This document shows positions 29,257 through 39,306 of a DNA stretch of 64,000 bases, in pieces. This stretch comes from Thiomicrorhabdus cannonii (GTDB lineage Bacteria; Pseudomonadota; Gammaproteobacteria; Thiomicrospirales; Thiomicrospiraceae). Location of the stretch: positions 218,202 to 282,201 of the forward strand of contig NZ_JACBGH010000002.1 of the NCBI RefSeq assembly GCF_013391695.1. Direction: 5' to 3'. The notes under the pieces are model-generated. The model had not been told where the DNA came from, did no database searches, and saw nothing but the letters and a program-made list of their open reading frames with translations. Numbering within the stretch: position 1 is the first letter of the stretch; every line of letters begins with the position of its first letter. The position numbers and the translations under genes were made by a program.

Positions 29257-30606
29257 ATGCAGGACTTTACCTTACTCAACCAACCCGATGTCTGGGAACT
29301 CTGGCTCAGCTTCTGGCGCTTCGAGGACATCAACGCCCTGTGGGTGCTGATGGGCAGCTTGCTGCTCGGCATGGGCGCGGCGGTGATCGGCAGCTTCGCT
29401 TTCCTGCGCAAACGCTCTTTGATCGGTGACGCTTTGGCGCACGCCGCCCTGCCCGGTGTGATGACCGCCTTTCTGCTGTTTCACAGCCGCGACCCATGGA
29501 TTATGTTCAGCGGCGCTCTGGCAAGCAGTTTTATCGGTTTTTTCATTATCGACTGGCTACCCAAACATACCAAAATCAAACCCGATGCTGCGCTGGCGAT
29601 CACCCTCTCCTTCTTTTTCGCCCTCGGCCTGATGCTACTCTCCTATATCCAGGGGTTGGAAGTGGAAAACAAAAGCGGGCTCGATAAAATCCTCTTCGGC
29701 CAGGCCGCCGCCATGACGCAGGACGACATCCGCCTGCTGGCTTATGTCACCGTCTTTATTCTGCTCGTCGTGACCCTGTTCTTCCATAAGTTCCGTCTGA
29801 TCGCCTTTAACCGCCTCTATGCGCAAAGCCTGGGCATCAATATCGCCTTCTACGAACTGGTATTGGCCTTGCTGATTGTGATGGCGGTCGTCGTCGGACT
29901 GCAGCTGGTGGGCGTGGTCTTGATGGCCGCCGTGCTGCTCACCCCGATGGCGGCGGCGCGCCTGTGGAGCGACAACCTCAAAACCATCCTGTTGATTGCC
30001 GGCCTGCTTGGCGCTCTGAGCGCGCTCATCAGCACGCAAATCTCCTATCTGGCGCCCGCCATGCCGACCGGCCCGTGGATGGTCGTCAGCCTTGCGATCC
30101 TCTTTGTCGCGTCACTGCTCTTTGCGCCGCAAAAGGGGCTATTGCAACGCGCCTGGCAGCAACGCCGTTTGCGTCACAAGGTCGCCGAGGAAAACCTGTT
30201 GCGCACCCTCTATAAACTGTGCGAACGCGGCGATTTCCATACGCGCTCGTTCAGTCTTGCCGAGATTCAGGCACTGCGCGCCATGCCGGTCAGCCGCCTG
30301 CAGATTCATTTGCAGCGCCTTGCCAAAAACGGCCTGGTCAGCCACTGTCCGCAAGGCTGGTGTTTGACCGACGCCGGTTTTGAACAGGCCAGTCTGCTGA
30401 CGCGCCGCCACCGTCTGTGGGAGAGTTATCTGAACGAACGCGCCGACCTCACACCCGAACAGATTCATCTGCAGGCGGAACGCATCGAACACATCCTGAC
30501 CGATGAACAGAGCCGCCAGATCGAGGCGGAACTGAGTTCAACGCAAACCGACCCGCACGGCCAACCGATTCCGGCCGCCACCGCCAAATCCGGAGACGCG
30601 AGATGA
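29257..30606 (+). CDS. Metal ABC transporter permease fused to a DtxR/MntR-like domain
   Basis: The first about 300 residues are an ABC-3-type permease with eight or so transmembrane helices (SFAFLRKRSLIGDALAHAAL, LVGVVLMAAVLLTPMAAARL). From about residue 310 the chain becomes soluble: a winged-helix stretch (LAEIQALRAMPVSRLQIHLQ, then GLVSHCPQGWCLTDAGF) followed by HRLWESYLNERADL and LQAERIEHILTDE, the dimerisation pattern of DtxR-family repressors. Similar permease-DtxR fusions exist in TroC/MntC-type proteins. The extra domain may sense cytoplasmic metal. Overlaps the next permease by 4 nt. Confidence 0.88.
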   Translation: MQDFTLLNQPDVWELWLSFWRFEDINALWVLMGSLLLGMGAAVIGSFAFLRKRSLIGDALAHAALPGVMTAFLLFHSRDPWIMFSGALASSFIGFFIIDWLPKHTKIKPDAALAITLSFFFALGLMLLSYIQGLEVENKSGLDKILFGQAAAMTQDDIRLLAYVTVFILLVVTLFFHKFRLIAFNRLYAQSLGINIAFYELVLALLIVMAVVVGLQLVGVVLMAAVLLTPMAAARLWSDNLKTILLIAGLLGALSALISTQISYLAPAMPTGPWMVVSLAILFVASLLFAPQKGLLQRAWQQRRLRHKVAEENLLRTLYKLCERGDFHTRSFSLAEIQALRAMPVSRLQIHLQRLAKNGLVSHCPQGWCLTDAGFEQASLLTRRHRLWESYLNERADLTPEQIHLQAERIEHILTDEQSRQIEAELSSTQTDPHGQPIPAATAKSGDAR

Positions 30607-31511
30607 CGACGTTTATTCAAGACCACCTCTCAGACCTTTGGATTCTGGCGACCGCCTCTTTGGTGGCCATCTCCTGCGCGCTGGTGGGCGTATTCCTGAT
30701 TCTGCGCCGCCAGTCGCTGATGGGCGACGCCATCAGCCACTCGGTACTGCTGGGCATCGTTCTGGCCTTTATGTTGAGCGGCACCCGCGATCTGCCGGTG
30801 CTATTGGGCGGAGCCGTCCTCATCGGTCTGGTCACCGCCTGGCTCAGCGACAGCCTTCACAAGGTCGGTAATCTGCAAAAAGATGCCGGCATCGGCATTG
30901 TCTTTACGCTGTTTTTTGCCATCGGCGTGATTCTGATCTCTCTCTATGCCGGACAGATCGACCTGGACCAGGAGTGCGTGCTCTATGGTGAAATCGCGTT
31001 TGTGCCTTTCGATACCATTATCTGGGGCGACATGGAAAACGGCATTGATTTGGGGCCTCGCGCCTTCTGGAGCATCGCCATTGTGTTCGCACTGGTGCTG
31101 GCCAGCATCTGGATCGCATTCGGACGCCTGCAAACCGTATCCTTCCACCCGAGCCTGGCCGCCTCATTGGGCATCAACGTTCTATTCTGGCACTACTTTC
31201 TGATGACCCTGGTGTCGCTGACCACGGTAGCGTCGTTCGACGCCGTCGGCGCGATTCTGGTGGTCGCCCTGCTGGTGATTCCGGCGGCCAGCGCCTATCT
31301 GCTCGCCAAATCGCTCAAAAATATGCTGTGGCTGGCGGCTCTCTATGCGGAGGTGGCGGTATTGACGGGGTACGCGCTGGCAGTCTGGCTGGACAGCTCG
31401 ATCTCCGCCTCGATTGCGGTCTGTGCCGGCCTACTGCTGTTTTTGACGGTCGTGGGATTGCAAATCCATAAACTGCGCCTGCAAAAGCGGGCCGTCAAAA
31501 CGCTCGCATAA
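30603..31511 (+). CDS. Metal ABC transporter permease (second subunit)
   Basis: 302-residue ABC-3 family permease of the TroD/MntD type with about eight transmembrane segments; the family motif LILRRQSLMGDAISHSVLLG is present near residue 35 and SFDAVGAILVVALLVIPAAS near 215. It presumably pairs with the fused permease to form the channel. Last gene of the operon; no hairpin terminator directly follows, only a repeat element. Confidence 0.92.
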   Translation: MTTFIQDHLSDLWILATASLVAISCALVGVFLILRRQSLMGDAISHSVLLGIVLAFMLSGTRDLPVLLGGAVLIGLVTAWLSDSLHKVGNLQKDAGIGIVFTLFFAIGVILISLYAGQIDLDQECVLYGEIAFVPFDTIIWGDMENGIDLGPRAFWSIAIVFALVLASIWIAFGRLQTVSFHPSLAASLGINVLFWHYFLMTLVSLTTVASFDAVGAILVVALLVIPAASAYLLAKSLKNMLWLAALYAEVAVLTGYALAVWLDSSISASIAVCAGLLLFLTVVGLQIHKLRLQKRAVKTLA

Positions 31512-31558
31512 AAACCGAAATAAAACCCGGGAAACCGCATTTTATGATTGATTTATTG

Positions 31559-31730
31559 AACCACTGAGTACACGAAGAGCACGAAGACTTTGAGCATTAA
31601 TCAGTTTTCGGTGTTATTTTTACGTCCGCGCTTTAAAGCAGTTTGAAAAACATTTCAAATCGATCAGATGCATTAAGAAGATATATCAAGTTCTTAGAAA
31701 AACTTCGTACTCTTCGTGTGCTTCGTGGTT
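31559..31730. repeat. Inverted-repeat (MITE-like) element, CACGAAG family
   Basis: Left end AACCACTGAGTACACGAAGA with GCACGAAG following; right end ACTTCGTACTCTTCGTGTGC, then TTCGTGGTT. Terminal arms of about 28 bp flank 115 nt of AT-rich DNA without a gene. Same arm vocabulary as 22212-22307. Fills most of the gap between the metal ABC operon and the HAD gene. Confidence 0.8.
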
Positions 31731-31772
31731 TTAAATCATCATCAACCTATCCATCACAAAATATTGAACCCG

Positions 31773-31791
31773 AAAACTCAACAGGCCGGGT
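31773..31791. repeat. Dispersed REP-like 19-mer
   Basis: AAAACTCAACAGGCCGGGT lies 14 nt beyond the stop of the HAD phosphatase, in the convergent gap with the metal ABC operon. Confidence 0.85.
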
Positions 31792-31805
31792 AGGCGTCTT
31801 CCCGG

Positions 31806-32669
31806 CTATCCGGTTTGCGCCTCCAATAACGGCAGCAGGGTGTTTTCAATATAATCGGCCACCCCCTCTTCGGCATTGGATTTGGCGATGACCGGATGAT
31901 GAATCAACGCCTTGAGCGCATCGGTGGCGTTATCCATCACCACGCGATGACCGACCAGGTTGAGCATCTCCTTGTCATTCATGCCGTCGCCCATCGCTAC
32001 CGTTTCCTGAGCATCGATACCGATTTGCGCCAACACGCGCTCCAGCGCGCGCCCTTTGGAGACCCCGAAGTTCATGATTTCCAGATATTCCGGCGACGTG
32101 AAGGTGATGCTGAGTTTGCCGTGAAAATGCTGCTGCAACAGCGTCTCCAACGGCACCAGGGCGTCGTGATCGGCGGTGAAGTAGATTTTGTCGATATGGC
32201 TTAAATCCAGCGCGCTGAAATCGCTCAACTGATATTCAAAGCCCGAAGCGTCGTGAATGGCCAGCAGCTCCTCGTGCGGTTCCTCCACCAGCCACAAATC
32301 CTGTTTGTAGAGATTGCGATGGATTTCAAAACCGCGCGACAGCTTGAGCACCTGCGCCACCAGTTCGGCCGGCATGTGATTTTCATAGAGCACATGCCCA
32401 TCCTGATTATGCACGCGCGCGCCGTTGGAGGTAATCAGATACATCGGTATGCCGAGGCGTTTGGCAAGCAGATACACATCTTCATAATGCCGCCCTGTGG
32501 CGAGCATAAATTGCACACCGGCCGCCACCAACGACTGCACGGCGGCCACGGTACGCGGGGTGATTTTATGGTTGTGGTTAAGCAGCGTGCCATCCAGATC
32601 GCAGACGACCAGACGGATATTTGAAGGAGTCTCTTTTATAGATGAAAGGGGTTGAGGTGAGGATTGCAT
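31806..32669 (-). CDS. Cof-type HAD-IIB family sugar-phosphate phosphatase
   Basis: HAD hydrolase with nucleophile and acid Asp24/Asp26 in VVCDLDGTLLNHNH, motif II FMLATGRHYEDV, a C2-type cap, and motif III/IV in KGRALERV and VAMGDGMNDKEML. 287 residues. Such enzymes dephosphorylate small phosphometabolites with broad specificity; the substrate cannot be read from sequence. It is isolated, with a dispersed repeat after its stop and about 200 nt of non-coding DNA before its start. Confidence 0.9.
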   Translation of the reverse strand: MQSSPQPLSSIKETPSNIRLVVCDLDGTLLNHNHKITPRTVAAVQSLVAAGVQFMLATGRHYEDVYLLAKRLGIPMYLITSNGARVHNQDGHVLYENHMPAELVAQVLKLSRGFEIHRNLYKQDLWLVEEPHEELLAIHDASGFEYQLSDFSALDLSHIDKIYFTADHDALVPLETLLQQHFHGKLSITFTSPEYLEIMNFGVSKGRALERVLAQIGIDAQETVAMGDGMNDKEMLNLVGHRVVMDNATDALKALIHHPVIAKSNAEEGVADYIENTLLPLLEAQTG

Positions 32670-32872
32670 GGTGTTTTCAGTCTATTCAACTTAGCCGCGA
32701 ACGTTCACCAGAGACGCCAAGCCGCTTACCCGGCCTGCGCATTCTTGAAGTGCGGTTTTCTTTTCTTTGCTGACGCCCCCTTACCGGCATCAACGCTCAA
32801 ACCCGTCCATTGTGCCCTGAAACAACGGTCGAATCAATCTCGGTGCGCTGCAATAAACAGCCAGCCAGAGCG

Positions 32873-33826
32873 CTAAACGGCCGGAGGATGCGCCATAGCA
32901 AGTTCCTGCGCGGTAACAAAACGGGTGATCAGCGCCAACTGATCCGCGCCGAGATGTTCAAACTCAAAGGCCACTCGATACTGCGGTGCTTTATCCTTTG
33001 ACACTGTGCTCGGCGTGCTTGCCCCATGCGGGTCGTCGTCCTCCAGACGCAGCACATTGACCACACGCGCCTCCACCACCTGCGGGTGCGACTCTATCTG
33101 CAAAAACAGCACCACAGATTCGGACACCTCATAACTATCTGGCGTATGAATGGCGATACCGCCCACACTCAAATTGGCTTGTTGCAACGCCCATTCACCC
33201 GGTTGGGGCACCCCGTCGCCGTAATGCTTGAGTTGCCGGCAGGCCGACTCATACAAATTCAGCTTGGCAACCAGCGCCACCAATACCTGGGAAAGCCAAT
33301 TCCCCTGCTCCGCCAACGCATTCAAATTATGTAAATAACTATCCGCCGAAAAAGGCGCCCCGCCCTTATTGCCGATATACAAAACCCGGTCGCTGTGACT
33401 GCATTGGGCCATTAACAGCAGAAAGTAAATCAGTCCCTCAACGTGTTTGTTAAAAGCCTGCATCAACGGATACACCTTGGATTGCCGCAACGCCTCATAC
33501 TGCAACGGGGCCAAGGCCTGGGCCCGCCGCTCGCGAAACTCGGCGTGTTCCAGAGGGTTTTGTTGATTAAAAAAACGCTCCAGCATCCAAAACACAAAAT
33601 CGAGCTGCTGATCGAATTGCATAAAGAGTGCCGCCGCGCCGTTGGCAACATGTTTGGGTTCGGAAAACAAACGCGCCAATGTCAGATTGGCCTGCTCAAT
33701 CTGCTGTCGATTTTCGGCAGATAAGGCCATGCGCTGCAGGCTGGCTGCCGGCGCATGTTCCTGCAAGCGGTACACATAAATTGGAATTTCCGCGTTTACC
33801 CGGAAATGTCTGCGTTTGTTCTGCAC
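32873..33826 (-). CDS. PilZ-type c-di-GMP-binding protein with long helical insert
   Basis: 317 residues. The c-di-GMP signature is present but split: RxxxR is Arg5-Arg9 at the N-terminus and NxSxxG is Asn218-Ser220-Gly223. A largely helical, Gln/Leu/Phe-rich segment of about 200 residues lies in between, where ordinary PilZ domains have about 20-30. The C-terminal part (beta-rich, VVEARVVNVLRLEDDD) completes the barrel. It probably acts as a c-di-GMP effector, in keeping with the EAL and GGDEF/EAL proteins in this window. It could also be a PilZ domain with an unrelated N-terminal arginine pair. Confidence 0.7.
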   Translation of the reverse strand: MQNKRRHFRVNAEIPIYVYRLQEHAPAASLQRMALSAENRQQIEQANLTLARLFSEPKHVANGAAALFMQFDQQLDFVFWMLERFFNQQNPLEHAEFRERRAQALAPLQYEALRQSKVYPLMQAFNKHVEGLIYFLLLMAQCSHSDRVLYIGNKGGAPFSADSYLHNLNALAEQGNWLSQVLVALVAKLNLYESACRQLKHYGDGVPQPGEWALQQANLSVGGIAIHTPDSYEVSESVVLFLQIESHPQVVEARVVNVLRLEDDDPHGASTPSTVSKDKAPQYRVAFEFEHLGADQLALITRFVTAQELAMAHPPAV

Positions 33827-33983
33827 TCTAAGCCCCTTGTGTGCAACGGCGGATGGTGCAATCTTGCCTTATTCCTGATTAATCCGCAACAATCCGCAGT
33901 TACTTAAGGTATTTGCGCCGATACAGACAGAACCGGGCTTATTCGATACAATTTGCTTGAAGAGATCGTTTGGAGTGAACAAC

Positions 33984-34274
33984 ATGCCGAATCCCGAGCA
34001 GCGCGCCCGCGTTTACCATCTGTTAGTCGAAAGCGAAACGCTCTGCCAACAGCTCAAAGCGCAGATTCACACGCTGGAAGATCTGGATAGACTCGCCAGA
34101 GAGCACTCCCTGTGTCCATCCGCCCGAGTGGGCGGCGATATCGGCATTTTCGGCCCGGGCAAAATGGCAGCGGCGTTCGATGAGGTGGTCTTCAATCAAG
34201 AAATCGGCCAGATTCACGGCCCAGTCAAGACGGCTTACGGCTATCACCTGATCTGGATCGCCAGACGCAGGTAA
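33984..34274 (+). CDS. PpiC-type (parvulin) peptidyl-prolyl isomerase
   Basis: Single-domain parvulin of 96 residues (start ATG 33984, GGAG 8 nt upstream; a TTG at 33957 would add nine residues). Motifs VYHLLVESE, LAREHSLCPSARVGGDIGIFG, FDEVVFNQEIGQIHGPVKTAYGYHLI match the PpiC fold, with the two active-site His (RVYHLL and YGYHLI) in place. No signal peptide, so it is cytoplasmic. It stands alone between minus-strand genes. Confidence 0.92.
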   Translation: MPNPEQRARVYHLLVESETLCQQLKAQIHTLEDLDRLAREHSLCPSARVGGDIGIFGPGKMAAAFDEVVFNQEIGQIHGPVKTAYGYHLIWIARRR

Positions 34275-34402
34275 TCACGCCCGCAGTAAAGCGCTGTTTT
34301 CTGCACACGTGGTGTCGACTGTTCACAACATACACAACTTATCCACAGGATATCAGCACTTTTATTCCGCTATTGAGGGCGCTGATTCAGTAAAGAACTG
34401 CC

Positions 34403-35269
34403 CTACTCTTTGCACTCGCCATCTCTAATGACCAGTTTGTTGTAGAGCGCCAGCGACAGAATAATCAGCGCCACGCCGATAATCAGGTAGAGCGCATAGA
34501 GCATCTGCGTCGGATCGTTCAGCGCGGTTTTGAAGACCACCATCAACGCCTCGATCGACAAGGCAATGATGATCGCGCTCAAGAACTTCGACAGCAGCCG
34601 CGACTCGTCTTTCTTGTCGGAATAGGCCTTGAAGAACACCTCGCGTTCCAGCAGGGTTTTCGCCAGGTCAAAAATCGCCAGCCCCATAGTTAGCGCCACA
34701 ATCGGCTTAAACACGCTCTCCAACGAATATTCCGCCGGATGCACCAGCTGCAGGAAATAGTCGTAAAACGCATAGCCGATCGACATCACCGAAAAAAACG
34801 TCAACGACAAACCGATAATGAAATAAAACCCCTTGGAAAACTGGTTGAACAGTGGATGACGCTCAACCAAACCAAAACGCGTCAGCAGCGTGGTGAGGTT
34901 AAAGTCAAAAAAGTAGTTGTAGTCTTCCCCGTAAAACAGCACCGTCACACAGGTTTCACCGGTTGCCGAACTGATGTATGGACTGCTGATCGACACATTC
35001 TGCTCTTTCGGCTCGACTTTGGAGACCAGATAGGCGCGGTTTTTGCCCTTGGCCTCTTCAACGCGGCGGTTCTTGTAGATATTGGACGACACCTGCACAA
35101 AATCGCTGTCGGTCACATACACCAGCTCCAGACTCGGAAAAACGCGAAAAAACCGCTGTATTTCAGCCTCGTTGTTATGCATGATCTGACCGTTGTTGCG
35201 CAGCGTTTCAATCAAAAACTTCTCGATATCCTCTCGGTTCTCGTTATAAAGGCTAATAAACTCTTGCAT
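34403..35269 (-). CDS. PDC/Cache-sensor membrane protein without an output domain
   Basis: 288 residues: an N-terminal helix, a PDC-like sensor fold (about residues 35-130; VYVTDSDFVQVSSNIY, SSPYISSATGETCVTVLF) and then four hydrophobic helices (about 145-170, 185-205, 228-247, 255-277). There is no kinase, MCP, GGDEF or EAL domain after the membrane part. The sensor precedes all transmembrane segments, and no cleavable signal is evident, so its topology is unclear. It directly follows the PAS-MCP gene, suggesting it may feed into the same pathway. Confidence 0.7.
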   Translation of the reverse strand: MQEFISLYNENREDIEKFLIETLRNNGQIMHNNEAEIQRFFRVFPSLELVYVTDSDFVQVSSNIYKNRRVEEAKGKNRAYLVSKVEPKEQNVSISSPYISSATGETCVTVLFYGEDYNYFFDFNLTTLLTRFGLVERHPLFNQFSKGFYFIIGLSLTFFSVMSIGYAFYDYFLQLVHPAEYSLESVFKPIVALTMGLAIFDLAKTLLEREVFFKAYSDKKDESRLLSKFLSAIIIALSIEALMVVFKTALNDPTQMLYALYLIIGVALIILSLALYNKLVIRDGECKE

Positions 35270-35347
35270 GATTCATTCCCGGTTTTCTTCGTTGAAAAAG
35301 GTTAGTAAAAAATTTTGTAACAATGAGAAACGGCGACTTTCCAATAC

Positions 35348-37984
35348 TTACGCCGCAACAGATGAAATGGCCGGATAGGATGTCATCGAACGCTCCACAC
35401 AAACCTTGTTTAAGTCATTCAGTGCAGCATCCAACTCCATCGAAACACCGACAAACCGATCCATTTTCTGGTCTCTGAGCTTCATCTGCTCAAAATCGGT
35501 ACCGCCCATTTGCGCATTCATATTTAACACTTCTTTGACTAAGGCATGTTGCTCCTGATGCAATAAACTGACTCGTTCATACTGCGGCAAGGTTTGAATG
35601 GATGCATCTGCCGCAATCAGCGCTTGCAACGCCTGGCTGACTTGGCAGGTCGTGTCATCCGAGACTTTATCAACATCAATGTTAACATTCACGCCATTGA
35701 GGTAGGATTGCGCACTCGTTAACCAGATTCGCATCTTTTGGCGGACATCGGCCATCCTGACGCCGAAAATCGGAGGCGTATCCTGTATTAACGCCCGGGC
35801 TCTAACCTCATCGATCTGGAACTTGCCCGTTTCGTTCGCCAGCAAATCCGCCTGAATTTTTAACGCATCTGCCGCTTCCGAGGTTTTCTCGACCAAAACA
35901 GCATTATTTTGTATGTTGGAGTCCAACGCCTGAATCGCCTGCGAAACCTCATGCACACTATGCTGCTGTTCCCGAATCGAATCCATCACCTGTGAAAGCG
36001 TATAACCAATACGTCTGACCTCTTCATTCACGACCGTAAAGGCCTTTTCGGTTTCTTGAACCTTATTTGCCCCCAGCGTGACCTTAACGGAGGATTCATC
36101 TATCAGACCCTTGATTTCTTTTGCCGCCTCTGCCGATTTTTGTGCCAAACTGCGCACCTCTCCAGCCACCACGGCAAACCCTCTGCCATGCTCACCGGCT
36201 CTGGCGGCTTCAACAGCCGCGTTTAACGCGAGCAAATTAGTCTGGAATGCAATACCGTCTATCAACCCGATAATGGCCGAAATTTTATCCGACGTGGACT
36301 GAATATCTTTAATAGCCTCTACAGTAGAACTCAACGCCACCTTCGCGTTATCGTTCTCCATTACCGCACCCTCGGCGATTTTTACAACCCGCGAGAGCTC
36401 CTGACCGTTCTCAATTTGAGTCTGGTTGACATTCTGCATGGTTGCATTAATCTCCTCCAAGGTCGCCGCAGCTTGCTGTGTGCGCTTTGACAGATCTTGC
36501 GATGCCTTTGAAGACTCTTCGGCCGCATGATTCACCGTTTCCGAAGCCTGCTTGATATACCAGATAATCGAACTCAAGTTGTCCAGGGAGACGTTGGTTG
36601 CGCCTTTCATGGCCGCCAACGAGCCTTGCAGATCTTTTTGTATGCGTCCGCGAACATCACCGGTTGCCAGACTGTTCATAACAAAAACCACGTCTTCAAT
36701 AATCGCATTTAAAGCAGAAAACAACTCATTGATATTGTTAGAGGTATCCAAAAAGAAACCTTCGAGTTTCTGGCTGTCCAAATGCAAATTCGTATGCCCG
36801 ATGGCGGCCATTTTCAACGTGGATTTGAGGGTATTTTCAATCTGCTTCTGCTGGGTAAGATCCAACCATTCAATCACCGTACCTATCTGCTCATTTGCCT
36901 GCTCAGAATAAACCGGACGGATTTTGATATTAAAAATAAACCCTGCAAGCTGTGCCTCAAAGTCCTGTTCTTTGGCGAGATCTTCGAAACGCTTTTCATT
37001 ATGAAACAATGCCGCAATACCCTGTCCAATCAGACGCTCGGTGGCGCATTGCGGATAAACTTGCTGTAAAGCGGTTTGATGATCCTTAAAAAACGTTTGC
37101 AAGGCCTCATTCATATAGAGAATGTTGCCGCGACGGTTCACCATCATTATCTGCGATGAAGCGCTGTCCAATGCCGATTTCAGGCGAGTGCTTCGATTCA
37201 AACGTGTCTGCGCATCGTCATACATTTCACCCAGCTGAACCTGCATGACCTTAACCGCCGAGACCAACTTGCTGAGCGAGTGTTGACCGTAAGTATTCAC
37301 CTGCCCCGAAAAGTCGCCTTCGCGCATTTTGTCGATTAACGCTTTAGCTTGGCCAAGACGGATATACGCATATTTTTTGCCGGCCCATGCATAAGCGAAG
37401 AACAACACACTGATAGCCGCAACCCAGGCGACCGGAATATTCACGATGCCGGACTGAATCAACGTAGCTCCAATGCCGAGCAGCCCGATCATCGTCAACA
37501 TCAAATTAAACGGATGAATTTCATTGAACAGATAAATGCGCTGCAAGGGTGTGATTTTAAAACCGTTTCGCAAAATAACCCGGCCTTGCTCAACCTCTTG
37601 ATAGAACCGTTCCGCTTGCTGCTTGCGGGATGCGTCAATCGGCTTTCTAACGGACAGGTAGCCGATGATTTTTCCATCCTGCACTCTGGGGATCACATTG
37701 GCCTCTACCCAATAATAATGCCCTTCTTTAGTAAGATTTTTGACCACTTGAACCCAAGGCTTACCCGCTTGGATTGTTTGCCACATATCTTTAAAAACAG
37801 CTTTAGGAACCGCCGGATGGCGCAGAAGATTATGCGGTTGGCCGATTAGCTCTTCTCGTGTGTAACCGCTCGCCTCCACAAAGGCATCATTGACTTCGAC
37901 GATGGTGCCAGTCAAATCGGTCTTTGAGACCAGCGTACCCAATCCTGAAATATCGACTTCGGTTTCTGTTACTGCGCGATCCAT
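35348..37984 (-). CDS. PAS-containing methyl-accepting chemotaxis protein with degenerate CZB tail
   Basis: 878 residues. N-terminal PAS (about 10-130; [20 protein letters not shown], Aer-like), two transmembrane helices (about 155-200), a second PAS-like region (about 270-380), then a full MCP signalling domain with hairpin [20 protein letters not shown] and [20 protein letters not shown]. The C-terminal about 110 residues align with a chemoreceptor zinc-binding domain, but the first His is lost and CxLGxW reads CQVSQAL, while LLHQEQH remains; zinc binding is doubtful. The Aer-type input suggests redox/energy taxis. Confidence 0.9.
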   Translation of the reverse strand: MDRAVTETEVDISGLGTLVSKTDLTGTIVEVNDAFVEASGYTREELIGQPHNLLRHPAVPKAVFKDMWQTIQAGKPWVQVVKNLTKEGHYYWVEANVIPRVQDGKIIGYLSVRKPIDASRKQQAERFYQEVEQGRVILRNGFKITPLQRIYLFNEIHPFNLMLTMIGLLGIGATLIQSGIVNIPVAWVAAISVLFFAYAWAGKKYAYIRLGQAKALIDKMREGDFSGQVNTYGQHSLSKLVSAVKVMQVQLGEMYDDAQTRLNRSTRLKSALDSASSQIMMVNRRGNILYMNEALQTFFKDHQTALQQVYPQCATERLIGQGIAALFHNEKRFEDLAKEQDFEAQLAGFIFNIKIRPVYSEQANEQIGTVIEWLDLTQQKQIENTLKSTLKMAAIGHTNLHLDSQKLEGFFLDTSNNINELFSALNAIIEDVVFVMNSLATGDVRGRIQKDLQGSLAAMKGATNVSLDNLSSIIWYIKQASETVNHAAEESSKASQDLSKRTQQAAATLEEINATMQNVNQTQIENGQELSRVVKIAEGAVMENDNAKVALSSTVEAIKDIQSTSDKISAIIGLIDGIAFQTNLLALNAAVEAARAGEHGRGFAVVAGEVRSLAQKSAEAAKEIKGLIDESSVKVTLGANKVQETEKAFTVVNEEVRRIGYTLSQVMDSIREQQHSVHEVSQAIQALDSNIQNNAVLVEKTSEAADALKIQADLLANETGKFQIDEVRARALIQDTPPIFGVRMADVRQKMRIWLTSAQSYLNGVNVNIDVDKVSDDTTCQVSQALQALIAADASIQTLPQYERVSLLHQEQHALVKEVLNMNAQMGGTDFEQMKLRDQKMDRFVGVSMELDAALNDLNKVCVERSMTSYPAISSVAA

Positions 37985-38016
37985 AACCTTTCCTAATGTT
38001 GAATTGTGATCATTTT

Positions 38017-39276
38017 CTAAACGGATATCTGCACGGTTTCAACGGACTTATCGTGATAAAACACATCAAAACAGGCCACATGCAGCTCCCCTGTCGATAA
38101 ACTGACCGTTTTGGAAACCGTTAAACACAGCTGCATATCAATTAACGACCGGTAAGGGTTGGAGACATAAATCCGGCCGGGCAGCTCCATCGCCTTCATA
38201 AAATAGCGGCGGTTTTTCCAGCACAGCCCCTTGCCCTTTTTTAAAATCGCGTGCATCCCCGTCTTGGTGCTCTCCCACTCTTCGCTGACCTGATAACCGT
38301 CTTCATCGAGAATAAAAAAGCGTTTAACAAACGAGAGCGCCGAAATCTGCCGCATCTTGCTCTCCAGCCCCTCCAGACTCAAGGGCGCATCCAGCTCGTC
38401 AAACAGCGCTTCATAGCCTTTTTTCTGAATATGGCGAATAAAGTGCTTCTCATTCAGATAAGTCGGGTAATGCGCGGTAATCTCTTTAATGCGCTGCTCA
38501 CCGTCGGCCAACTTGTCCAGCGCTTCATGCGGCCGGGCAAAATAGAACCCCTGCACCAAGTCGATTCCCACATCCATCGCCATCAGCGCCTGGGCGCGGG
38601 TTTCGATGCCTTCCATCAACGAGATGCTGCCCGCCTCTTTGATCAAACGGTTTAGATTTCTGAGAATGCTCTGGCTGCGCAGGCTTTTACTGGCTTCCAG
38701 CAGCACGCGGCGATCCAGCTTGACGATATCCGGCTGCGCCTTCCAGATACGGTCGATATTGGAGTGGCCCGCACCGAAGTCATCCAGCGCAATCAAACAA
38801 CCGATCTCGCGGAACATGCCGATCAGTCTTTCAAACAAAGCCTCGTCGGCGATTTCGCTCTCGACAATCTCAATGACAATCTCATGGCCTTTGACTTTCA
38901 ATTGAGCCAGCAGATCCTCCAAACAGAAGTCCTCCAGACTCTGCAGATTGGCAAAATCCAGATTCAAAAACAGCCAACTCTCCTCGGGCTTGACCTTCTG
39001 CCAATGCAGCAGATGCATCCAGTTCAGGGTGCGCGCGTAATCGGCGGCCTTAATATGAGCGGGCGGCGTCAAACACTCCGCCGCCCCCAATAACTTTCCA
39101 TTTAAAGAACGGCCCCGAATCAACGCCTCGGCACCAATGCACGCCTGATTCGAAAAGCTGTAAATGGGCTGGAATACCGAAAACAACTCGCGGTCTGTCA
39201 TTGGACTTAACGGCTCATCTACCTCCCTGTTAGGATGAAATTGAATAACACTTGCTCCCATTTTTGCACTGTCCAC
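38017..39276 (-). CDS. EAL-domain c-di-GMP phosphodiesterase with YkuI-type C-terminal domain
   Basis: 419 residues. EAL domain at about residues 30-260 with every key residue visible: Glu50 of EALIRG, Asn105 of NLD, Glu136/Glu139, DDFGAGHSN (Asp165-Asp166), Lys186 of KLDR, and Glu222 of MEGIE. It should therefore hydrolyse c-di-GMP. The remaining about 150 residues resemble the PAS-like YkuI C-terminal sensor domain ([26 protein letters not shown]). No GGDEF and no transmembrane helix. It lies 30 nt after the ANTAR gene and is likely cotranscribed with it. Confidence 0.92.
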   Translation of the reverse strand: MDSAKMGASVIQFHPNREVDEPLSPMTDRELFSVFQPIYSFSNQACIGAEALIRGRSLNGKLLGAAECLTPPAHIKAADYARTLNWMHLLHWQKVKPEESWLFLNLDFANLQSLEDFCLEDLLAQLKVKGHEIVIEIVESEIADEALFERLIGMFREIGCLIALDDFGAGHSNIDRIWKAQPDIVKLDRRVLLEASKSLRSQSILRNLNRLIKEAGSISLMEGIETRAQALMAMDVGIDLVQGFYFARPHEALDKLADGEQRIKEITAHYPTYLNEKHFIRHIQKKGYEALFDELDAPLSLEGLESKMRQISALSFVKRFFILDEDGYQVSEEWESTKTGMHAILKKGKGLCWKNRRYFMKAMELPGRIYVSNPYRSLIDMQLCLTVSKTVSLSTGELHVACFDVFYHDKSVETVQISV

Positions 39277-39306
39277 TATTTGGCTTACCCGCCATTACTC
39301 CATTAA

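Noticed and set aside
27481..31511. Assignment of the metal ABC operon as znuABC (zinc)
   Set aside because: The binding protein lacks a His-rich loop and has Glu at the third ligand position, and there are two permeases with a DtxR fusion, all pointing to a manganese/iron-type importer.
32670..32872. Short plus-strand frames between the HAD and PilZ genes
   Set aside because: No ribosome-binding site, no family features and biased antisense-like composition; treated as non-coding.
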